A DNA stretch of 19,026 nt from JBBREP01 sp036501845 (GTDB lineage Bacteria; Actinomycetota; Acidimicrobiia; IMCC26256; PALSA-610), in assembly GCA_036501845.1 (NCBI GenBank), contig DASXZO010000158.1, forward strand, positions 1 through 19,026, given 5' to 3'. The notes beneath the pieces are model-generated. The model was given only the letters and a program-made list of their open reading frames with translations, did not search any database and had not been told where the DNA came from. Within the stretch, counting starts at the first letter, position 1; each line of letters starts with the position of its first letter. Position numbers and translations under genes: made by a program. Positions 13,545 through 19,026 of the stretch are shown here, piece by piece.

Positions 13545-15374
13545 TCAGCGTGCGAGTTCCCACACGAACACGCCGTCGTCGCGCCCGTTGAGGTTGCCCA
13601 GGTCGCGCAGGGCCGCCGAAGTGTGGGCGTCGAAGGCCCGAGGGGCGTCCTGCTGGGCGATGAAGCTGTAGGCCGTGGGCAGCCAGGCGGTGAGGTTGCC
13701 CTCGTGGGCGCGCAGCAGGGCCGCGGCCACGATTTCGTAATCGGCCCGCCACCGGCGCGCCTCGGGCGGGCTCAGTGGGTCGAACTTGGCGATCAGCCGG
13801 CCTGGTGGTTTGAGCAGCGAGACGCGCCCGGCAAGCAGGAACGTGGGGTGCGCGCCGCTCACGCGATGGGAGCCGTAGATCGCAAGGTTGCCGGCGACGT
13901 TGCCCGCACCGCCCGACGGCTCGGCGAGCGGCACCGTGGCAGTGATGCCGTGATGCGCCAGGTGCGCGAGCACGCCGGCCTGTGCGGCACCGTTCGCCAG
14001 ATAGTCGCCGGTGCGGTCGATCACCACGGGTAGGTGGTCGCGGCGTGATGCGGTCTCGATCGCGCTCGTCGCCTGCACGATCGCCGACCTGCGGTTCGCG
14101 AGCGCAGTGTCGCTGCCCGCCACGCGTACGCACAGCACGACGGCGACGGCCGCCGCCCCAACGCCAGCCAGCCCCGCCAGACCACGCCACGCTGTTTGGC
14201 CGATTGCGGGGCCATCGCCCCGCAATCGGCCAAACCCGGAGAGCGCGCTCGTGAGGATGCACCACCACGACAACACGGCCATCGGCACGAGCCACCACAC
14301 GAGGTGCGGGTAGAGCGGCCCAGAGATTCGGGCGGTGGCGATGTAACCGACCAACCAGGTGAGCAGCAGCAGGCCCGCGGCGCGCCGGAAGGGCGCTTGG
14401 GCGCCGCGCCACAACACCACCGCGGCGAGGCCGACGAGAGCGATCCCGGGCAGTGCGGCCGTGAGCGTGGGGATGAGTGTGTAGAAGATCGATTCGTGGA
14501 GCCCGTTGACGGCTCGCCCGCTCAGTGACGTTGCGGTGCCTACGAGCTTGGTCGCCACCGAGAACCCGGCCGCGCCGCTGTGCGACCCCAGCGAATAGTC
14601 GACGATTTTGCGGAGGTTGCCGCCAGCGTGCGCGAGCGCGTCGATCGCGACTGGGATCCAGCACATCGCCGCCACCACCGTCGCCCAGATCGCCCGGCGG
14701 CGGGCTGCACGGTCGGCCCAGCGGTGGCGCACCGCCTCCACCCAGAACCCGAGGGCCGGCAGCGAAAGCACCACATACGCGACGTGGGTCTGGGCCACGA
14801 ACGTGGCTGCGATCGGCACCACCGCGAGCGCGGCACGCGAACCGTCGCGCGCCTCGATCGCAGCCACGATGAGGAGCGCGAAGGGCAGCACCACCATCGA
14901 TGCGTTCCAGTCGTCGCGCAGGAGATTGGCGTCGAAGCCGAGCTGGAGCACCCCGAGCGCGAGGGCCATCAGCCAGATCGCTGCGGCTCCGTGCCGCCGC
15001 ACGAGCGCCAAGCAGCCGCCGATTGCGGCCGCGTTGATGATTGCCGCGCCTACCTGGAGACCGATCGGGGCCGTGCCGGCCAGCCGGTAGGGGATCGCGA
15101 GCAGGTAGAAGAGGATCGGTCCCGGGTGTTGCCAACCGAAGCGCGACCAGGCGCCGAGGAGGGGCGTGGCGTGCGTACCCACCGCTCGAACCTGGAGCTC
15201 GACGAGGGCGAAGTCGGCCGCTGGGAGGTAGTGGTCGGTGCCCGCGCGCACCAGCGACACGAGCACCGGAAGTAGCGCGACGCCCAAGGCGAGGCGGAAC
15301 TGGAATTCGCGGCCCAACCGGGGTGCCGCCGTTTCGCGTTTCGTCGGCAGGTCGCGCAAGAGAGTGTCCGCCAA
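13545..15374 (-). CDS. polytopic membrane protein, GT-C-like (putative lipid-linked sugar transferase)
   Basis: About 609 residues. A short cytoplasmic N-terminus leads to around ten hydrophobic helices up to about residue 415, then a long hydrophilic C-terminal domain of about 190 residues. After the first helix comes a loop with D/E residues (GTDHYLPAADFALVELQVR, 45-63) and then WQHPGPILFYLLAIPYRL (81-98); such an acidic first loop followed by HPGP is seen in large actinobacterial membrane proteins of GT-C type that use polyprenyl-phosphate sugars. The exact family is not certain. The start is TTG 15374 with TAGCAT 8 nt upstream and no SD. A 42-nt palindrome is translated as residues 381-394, in a loop between two helices. 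The gene ends 37 nt before the operator of the sulfite reductase unit, so read-through into that operon is possible. Confidence 0.78.
   Translation of the reverse strand: MADTLLRDLPTKRETAAPRLGREFQFRLALGVALLPVLVSLVRAGTDHYLPAADFALVELQVRAVGTHATPLLGAWSRFGWQHPGPILFYLLAIPYRLAGTAPIGLQVGAAIINAAAIGGCLALVRRHGAAAIWLMALALGVLQLGFDANLLRDDWNASMVVLPFALLIVAAIEARDGSRAALAVVPIAATFVAQTHVAYVVLSLPALGFWVEAVRHRWADRAARRRAIWATVVAAMCWIPVAIDALAHAGGNLRKIVDYSLGSHSGAAGFSVATKLVGTATSLSGRAVNGLHESIFYTLIPTLTAALPGIALVGLAAVVLWRGAQAPFRRAAGLLLLTWLVGYIATARISGPLYPHLVWWLVPMAVLSWWCILTSALSGFGRLRGDGPAIGQTAWRGLAGLAGVGAAAVAVVLCVRVAGSDTALANRRSAIVQATSAIETASRRDHLPVVIDRTGDYLANGAAQAGVLAHLAHHGITATVPLAEPSGGAGNVAGNLAIYGSHRVSGAHPTFLLAGRVSLLKPPGRLIAKFDPLSPPEARRWRADYEIVAAALLRAHEGNLTAWLPTAYSFIAQQDAPRAFDAHTSAALRDLGNLNGRDDGVFVWELAR
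14194..14235. repeat. 42-nt perfect palindromic element inside a coding sequence
   Basis: Arms of 19 nt (GTTTGGCCGATTGCGGGGC and its exact reverse complement) around the 4-nt loop CATC. It is in frame in the membrane-protein gene, encoding FGRLRGDGPAIGQT (residues 381-394) between two predicted helices. Its length is a multiple of three. It is unrelated in sequence to the 953/16915 element. I found no second copy in the window. Confidence 0.9.
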
Positions 15375-15382
15375 GGACCGAA

Positions 15383-15388
15383 ATGCTA
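15383..15388 (-). promoter_or_regulatory. candidate -10 box (TAGCAT) for the membrane-protein gene
   Basis: TAGCAT on the minus strand, 8 nt before TTG 15374. No SD precedes that TTG, which supports a leaderless start but leaves the start codon itself tentative. Confidence 0.35.
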
Positions 15389-15423
15389 CGGGTCTCGTGG
15401 CCCGCGATCAGCGGCGCTCGCAG

Positions 15424-15438
15424 GTTTCGCGTCGAAAC
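15424..15438. promoter_or_regulatory. candidate operator GTTTCGCGTCGAAAC
   Basis: A perfect 6-bp dyad around a 3-nt centre (GTTTCG, CGT, CGAAAC) in the 80-bp gap between divergent genes, just upstream of CATGAT (15443-15448), a possible -10 ending 6 nt before ATG 15455. The position suits a repressor or activator site; the regulator is unknown. Confidence 0.4.
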
Positions 15439-15454
15439 AGGGCATGATGCGCAC

Positions 15455-16177
15455 ATGTCTGGTGCCATCGAGTTCTCACCGTCCACGTGGCGCCAGCGGA
15501 TGCCGAGACCGGGAACGGAGGCCCGGGCCGCGGTGATCGACACCGTGGCGGAGCGCGTCGTCGGCCTCGGTGTCGGCCGCGCGACGGTGGCGATCGACGG
15601 GCTCAGTGCGGCCGGCAAGACCAGCTTCGGGCACGAACTGGCGCGGGCGCTCGCGGCGCTGGGGCGCCAGGTGCTGCGGGCGTCGCTCGACGACTTCAAG
15701 CGCCCGTGGGACGAAAAGGATCAGTACGACCGCACGTCGGGCGAGGGCTACTACCGCAACGCGTTCGACTACGACGCGGTACGCAGGCTGCTGCTCGACC
15801 CTGCGCGTCCGGGAGGTTCGGGCATCGGTGCGCTGTGCGCGATCGATCCGATCACACAGGTGGACCACTCCACCCGGGCCGTGCGCATGCGTGACGACGC
15901 AGTGGTCGTGGTGGACGGTGTGTTCACGATGCGGCCCGAGCTCGAAGGTGTGTGGGACCTGCGCGTGTGGCTCGACGTCGACCCCGAGCTTTCCGTGCGG
16001 CGCGCCACCGCGCGCGACGCCAAGATGATCGGTGGCGCACGCTTCGCCGAAGAGCTGCAGCGCAGCCGCTACCTCGCGTCGGAGTTGATGTACATCGACG
16101 AGTGCGACCCGCGCGGCCACGCCGACGTGGTGATCGACAACTCGAAACTCGACGACCCAAAGGTCGAGCGCATCTAG
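15455..16177 (+). CDS. uridine kinase-like P-loop kinase
   Basis: A 240-residue P-loop NTPase of the uridine kinase/phosphoribulokinase type, which phosphorylates nucleosides or other small hydroxyl compounds in the cytoplasm. Walker A is IDGLSAAGKTSF (47-58). SLDDFKRPWDEKDQYDRTSGEGYYRNAFDYD (from about 76) is the typical substrate-binding stretch of uridine kinase-like proteins, and VVVVDGVFTMRPEL follows. The later RRATARDAKMIGG probably forms the lid, and the C-terminus has the usual VVIDNS. The ATG 15455 is preferred over the long open upstream frame because that frame crosses the divergent gene. The next gene, proS, starts 12 bp after the stop. The true substrate is uncertain: many bacterial members of this group are annotated as uridine kinases without biochemical proof. 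Confidence 0.83.
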   Translation: MSGAIEFSPSTWRQRMPRPGTEARAAVIDTVAERVVGLGVGRATVAIDGLSAAGKTSFGHELARALAALGRQVLRASLDDFKRPWDEKDQYDRTSGEGYYRNAFDYDAVRRLLLDPARPGGSGIGALCAIDPITQVDHSTRAVRMRDDAVVVVDGVFTMRPELEGVWDLRVWLDVDPELSVRRATARDAKMIGGARFAEELQRSRYLASELMYIDECDPRGHADVVIDNSKLDDPKVERI

Positions 16178-16180
16178 CCT
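16175..16180 (+). promoter_or_regulatory. possible -10 box (TAGCCT) before proS
   Basis: TAGCCT fits TANNNT, 9 nt before ATG 16190, but it includes the TAG stop of the previous gene, so chance is likely. No SD precedes proS. Confidence 0.22.
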
Positions 16181-16189
16181 GCCCGCCCT

Positions 16190-17923
16190 ATGCGGATGTC
16201 GGAGCTGTTCCTGCGAACGCTGCGCGACGACCCGGCGGATGCCGACGTCGACAGCCACCGACTCCTCGTGCGCGCGGGCTACATCCGCAAGGTCGCGGCG
16301 GGCATCTACTCGTGGCTGCCACTCGGCCGGCGAGTGCTGCGCAAGGTGGAGCAGATCGTGCGCGAGGAGATGGACGCGGCCGGTTCGCAGGAGGTGTTGC
16401 TGCCGATCCCGCAGCCGCTCGAACTGTGGCAACGCTCGGGTCGCGACAAGGCCTACGGCCCCATGATGTTCCGGCTCGTCGATCGCAAAGACACCGGCTT
16501 CGCACTCGCGCCCACCGCCGAAGAGGTGATCACCACCACCGTCGCCGCGGAGTACTCGAGCTACCGCGACCTGCCGCTCAACGTGTACCAGATCAACTGG
16601 AAGTACCGCGACGAGGTGCGGCCCCGCTTCGGCTTGCTGCGCGGACGCGAGTTCCTCATGAAGGACGCGTACAGCTTCCACACCGACGAGGCGAGCCTGC
16701 TCGTCACCTACCGGCGGATGTACGACGCGTACTCGCGCGTGTTCGAGCGCTGCGCGCTGGTGTTCCGGCCGGTGGAGGGTGAAGCCGGCGAGATCGGTGG
16801 CGACGTCAACCACGAGTTCATGGCCATGGCCGACGTGGGCGAGGACGACTTCGTGTGGTGCCCGAGCTGCGACTACGCCGCCAATGTCGAGGTCGCAAAA
16901 CGCCAGCTCGCGCCGGGCGTCGTAGAGCGTCGAATAGCGACGCTTCACGACGCCCCTGGAATCGAGAAGGTGCATACGCCGGGGATGCCGGGGATCACCG
17001 CGGTGGCGTCGCATCTCGAGGTGGAGGAGTCGCGCACGCTGAAGTGCATCGCCTTCGACACCGACGGCGAGCTCGGGCTGGCGCTCGTGCCCGGCGACCG
17101 CGAGGTGAACGAGTACGCGCTGGCACGCGCCGTCGCGCCGCGCACGGTGCGCCTCTACACCGAAGACGACTTCGCCGCGCACCCCGACCTGCCCAAGGGC
17201 TATATCGGCCCGAACCATCCGTCGGTGCGGGTCGTGGTGGCCGACCCCGCGATCGGCGCCGACCACGGCTGGGTCACCGGCGCCAACGAAGTGGACCACC
17301 ACGTGCGCAACGCCTGGCTCGGGCGCGACTTCGACGTGACCGAATGGGCCGATCTCGTGGTGATCCGCTCCGGCGACGCGTGTGTGAACTGCGGCGCCGA
17401 GCTGTCGGTGGATCGCGGCATCGAAGTGGGCCAGGTGTTCCAGATCGGCACCAAGTACTCGAAGGTGCTCGGCGCGAACTACACCGACGAGCACGGCGAG
17501 TCGCATCCGATGGTGATGGGCACCTATGGCATCGGCGTGTCGCGCGTGGTCGCCGCCGTGGTGGAACAGCACCACGACGACCTCGGTATCGCCTGGCCTA
17601 TGGCGCTGGCGCCGTATCACGTGCACGTGGTGGCGCTGTTCGGCAAGGGCGCGGCGGCCGAAGAGGTGCGCGCCGCGGCCGACAAGCTCTACGCCGAGCT
17701 CAGCGACGCGGGCGTGGAGGTGCTCTACGACGACCGCGACGCGAGCCCCGGCGTGAAGTTCGCCGACGCCGATCTCGTGGGCGTGCCCGTGCAGCTCACG
17801 GTGGGCGCCAAGGGACTCGGGCGTGGTGTGGTGGAGCGCAAGGACCGCGCCACCGGCACGCGCGACGAGCTGCCGATCGACGACGTGGTTGCCGGCTGTC
17901 TCGCGCTCACCAGCGGCGCGTAG
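16190..17923 (+). CDS. proS: proline--tRNA ligase (bacterial type with editing domain)
   Basis: Class II aminoacyl-tRNA synthetase that charges tRNA-Pro. The 577 residues match the bacterial ProS length. Motif 1 is around GIYSWLPLGRRVLRKVEQIVREEM (38-61), motif 2 is VYQINWKYRDEVRPRFGLLRGREF (132-155), and motif 3 is MGTYGIGVSRVVAAVVEQ. An INS/YbaK-like editing domain lies between motifs 2 and 3 (about 260-400). The C-terminal anticodon-binding domain begins near YHVHVVALFGKG. Start ATG 16190; ATG 16196 is two codons later and equally possible. A 41-nt palindromic repeat is translated as GVVERRIATLHDAP (243-256) in the linker entering the editing domain, and the frame is intact. ligC starts 3 bp after the stop. 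Confidence 0.97.
   Translation: MRMSELFLRTLRDDPADADVDSHRLLVRAGYIRKVAAGIYSWLPLGRRVLRKVEQIVREEMDAAGSQEVLLPIPQPLELWQRSGRDKAYGPMMFRLVDRKDTGFALAPTAEEVITTTVAAEYSSYRDLPLNVYQINWKYRDEVRPRFGLLRGREFLMKDAYSFHTDEASLLVTYRRMYDAYSRVFERCALVFRPVEGEAGEIGGDVNHEFMAMADVGEDDFVWCPSCDYAANVEVAKRQLAPGVVERRIATLHDAPGIEKVHTPGMPGITAVASHLEVEESRTLKCIAFDTDGELGLALVPGDREVNEYALARAVAPRTVRLYTEDDFAAHPDLPKGYIGPNHPSVRVVVADPAIGADHGWVTGANEVDHHVRNAWLGRDFDVTEWADLVVIRSGDACVNCGAELSVDRGIEVGQVFQIGTKYSKVLGANYTDEHGESHPMVMGTYGIGVSRVVAAVVEQHHDDLGIAWPMALAPYHVHVVALFGKGAAAEEVRAAADKLYAELSDAGVEVLYDDRDASPGVKFADADLVGVPVQLTVGAKGLGRGVVERKDRATGTRDELPIDDVVAGCLALTSGA
16915..16955. repeat. palindromic element, copy 2, inside proS
   Basis: Left arm GGGCGTCGTAGAGCGTCG, loop AATAG, right arm CGACGCTTCACGACGCCC; 16 of 18 arm positions pair. 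Its reverse complement matches the core at 956-996 in 39 of 41 bases, including the loop. It is translated in the proS frame without a stop. The two differences break one pair and leave one G-U pair, consistent with slow decay after insertion. Confidence 0.92.
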
Positions 17924-17926
17924 GCG

Positions 17927-19003
17927 ATGCTCGCGGTCAACCCACCGTTCGAGCCGATGCTCGCGAAGCTCACTCGCGAAGTTCCCGACGGCGACGGCTT
18001 CATCTTCGAACCGAAGTGGGACGGCTTTCGCTGCGTGATGTTCCGCGACGGCGACGAGCTCAACTTGCAGAGCCGCAACCAGAAGCCGTTGTTGCGCTAC
18101 TTCCCGGAGTTGCGCGAGCCGCTGCTCGCGCAACTTCCCGAGCGGTGTGTGCTCGACGGCGAGCTCGTGGTGGTGGGCGCGCACGGCGGACTCGACTTCG
18201 ACGCGCTGCAACTGCGCCAGCACCCGGCCGAATCGCGCGTGCGCAAGCTCAGTGTGGAGATCCCCGCGAACTACGTGGCCTTCGATCTGCTGGTGGTCGG
18301 TGACGAGTCGCTGCTCGACACGCCGATGGAAGAGCGGCGCGCTCGATTGGAAGCGTTGCTTGCCGGCGCGCAACCGCCGCTGCTGCTCACGCCCGCGACG
18401 CGCGACCCCGCGACCGCGCGGGCGTGGTTCGACAGCTTCGAGGGTGCGGGGTTCGACGGCGTGATCGCCAAGCCGGTGCGCGACGCGTACGCGCCGGGGC
18501 AGCGCACGTTGATCAAGATCAAGCACGAGCGCACGTGCGACTGCGCGGTCGCCGGCTTTCGGGTGCACAAGGACGGCAACGGTGTGGGCTCGCTGCTGCT
18601 CGGCCTCTACGACGGCGAGGGCGTGCTGCAACACGTGGGTGTGGCGTCGGGGATGAGCGCGAAGGTGCGCGCACAACTGCTCGCCGATGTGGAACCGCTG
18701 CGCGAGCACGCGCTCGACGACCACCCCTGGCGGAAATGGGTGGAGCTGGCGGCGGCCGAACACGTCACCCCTGGGCGCACGCCGGGCAACGTGTCGCGCT
18801 GGAACGCCGACAAGGACCTGTCGTGGGAGCCGCTGCGCCTGGAGCGGGTTGCCGAGGTGGATTATCAAGGTCTCACCAACGGGCGCTTCCGCCACAACGC
18901 GCATTTCAAGCGCTGGCGCGACGACCGCGACCCGTCCACCTGCCGCTACGACCAGCTCGAAGCCGTGCCTCCAGCCGAGCTCAAGGCCCTCTTCCACCGC
19001 TGA
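17927..19003 (+). CDS. ligC: ATP-dependent DNA ligase, LigC type
   Basis: A 358-residue DNA ligase with a nucleotidyltransferase (adenylation) domain and an OB-fold domain, the minimal two-domain form; length and order of motifs match mycobacterial LigC. Motif I is FEPKWDGFR (27-35), with K30 the residue that is adenylated. CVLDGELVV, the NYVAFDLLVVGDESLL region, GFDGVIAKP and LIKIKHERTCD are motifs II to V in order. The C-terminal WRDDRDPSTCRYDQL fits LigC tails. LigC enzymes are nuclear-localised in no sense here: the protein acts on nicked DNA in the cytosol and is usually tied to repair, not to replication. Start ATG 17927, 3 bp after the proS stop, so both probably share a transcript. 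No LigD polymerase or phosphoesterase domain and no Ku gene are in the window. Confidence 0.95.
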   Translation: MLAVNPPFEPMLAKLTREVPDGDGFIFEPKWDGFRCVMFRDGDELNLQSRNQKPLLRYFPELREPLLAQLPERCVLDGELVVVGAHGGLDFDALQLRQHPAESRVRKLSVEIPANYVAFDLLVVGDESLLDTPMEERRARLEALLAGAQPPLLLTPATRDPATARAWFDSFEGAGFDGVIAKPVRDAYAPGQRTLIKIKHERTCDCAVAGFRVHKDGNGVGSLLLGLYDGEGVLQHVGVASGMSAKVRAQLLADVEPLREHALDDHPWRKWVELAAAEHVTPGRTPGNVSRWNADKDLSWEPLRLERVAEVDYQGLTNGRFRHNAHFKRWRDDRDPSTCRYDQLEAVPPAELKALFHR

Positions 19004-19026
19004 CTTCCCGCCTATGCGTCGTTTGT

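Noticed and set aside
11654..13591. A 645-codon plus-strand frame opposite the sulfite reductase gene
   Set aside because: Antisense shadow of a certain gene, with no motif and a composition dominated by Ala, Val, His, Arg and Glu.
15476..18997. A 1173-codon open frame on the minus strand across the kinase, proS and ligC
   Set aside because: The three sense genes happen to share one reading frame, and in high-GC DNA the frame opposite coding codons rarely has stops. The peptide is low-complexity, rich in Arg, His, Val and Ala, and the sense genes have clear families.
19014..19026. ATGCGTCGTTTGT at the window end, after CCCGCCT, similar to the context of the proS start
   Set aside because: Only 13 bases are visible; a next gene may begin here but cannot be supported.

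Overview
High-GC, gene-dense chromosomal DNA with very strong G/C preference at third codon positions. The genes point to an actinobacterium: a LigC-type ATP-dependent DNA ligase, a DUF1214 protein coupled to a sulfotransferase, a large actinobacterial-type GT-C-like membrane protein, and many starts without a Shine-Dalgarno (SD) but with a TANNNT -10 box 7-9 nt upstream. Class Acidimicrobiia is my best guess, but this is inference only.

Layout. 1-954: a GT2-like glycosyltransferase (+). 953-999: a perfect hairpin that separates it from a leftward pair, DUF1214 protein then sulfotransferase (3391 to 1005, coupled by ATGA). 3454-4455: a second, divergent sulfotransferase. 4474-6034: two divergent SAM methyltransferases. 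6021-8180: cysD-cysN (ATP sulfurylase, leftward). 8411-10745: a GT2 glycosyltransferase and an MBL-fold protein (rightward). 10770-13462: leader ORF, sulfite reductase and APS reductase (leftward). 13545-15374: a polytopic membrane protein (leftward). 15455-19003: a uridine-kinase-like P-loop protein, proS and ligC (rightward). No tRNA, rRNA, CRISPR array or transposase was seen. No stretch over 300 bp lacks a gene; the longest gap is 13289-13544 and it holds a leader ORF and a promoter/operator.

Function. CysDN, APS reductase and siroheme sulfite reductase together take sulfate to sulfide. They are interleaved with two sulfotransferases, two glycosyltransferases and two methyltransferases, which suggests a link between sulfur assimilation and modified (perhaps sulfated) glycans or lipids. 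However, no APS kinase is present to make PAPS, so the sulfotransferase donor must come from elsewhere.

Most notable signals: (i) a palindromic element present twice at 39/41 identity, once just after a stop codon (953-999) and once translated inside proS (16915-16955); (ii) a second, unrelated 42-nt near-perfect palindrome translated inside the membrane-protein gene (14194-14235), so mobile palindromes seem to have entered coding regions at tolerant loops; (iii) a probably leaderless 39-codon ORF with its own promoter and overlapping operator upstream of the sulfite reductase operon; (iv) a sulfite reductase with a full Cys-x5-Cys...Cys-x3-Cys ligand set in both halves.
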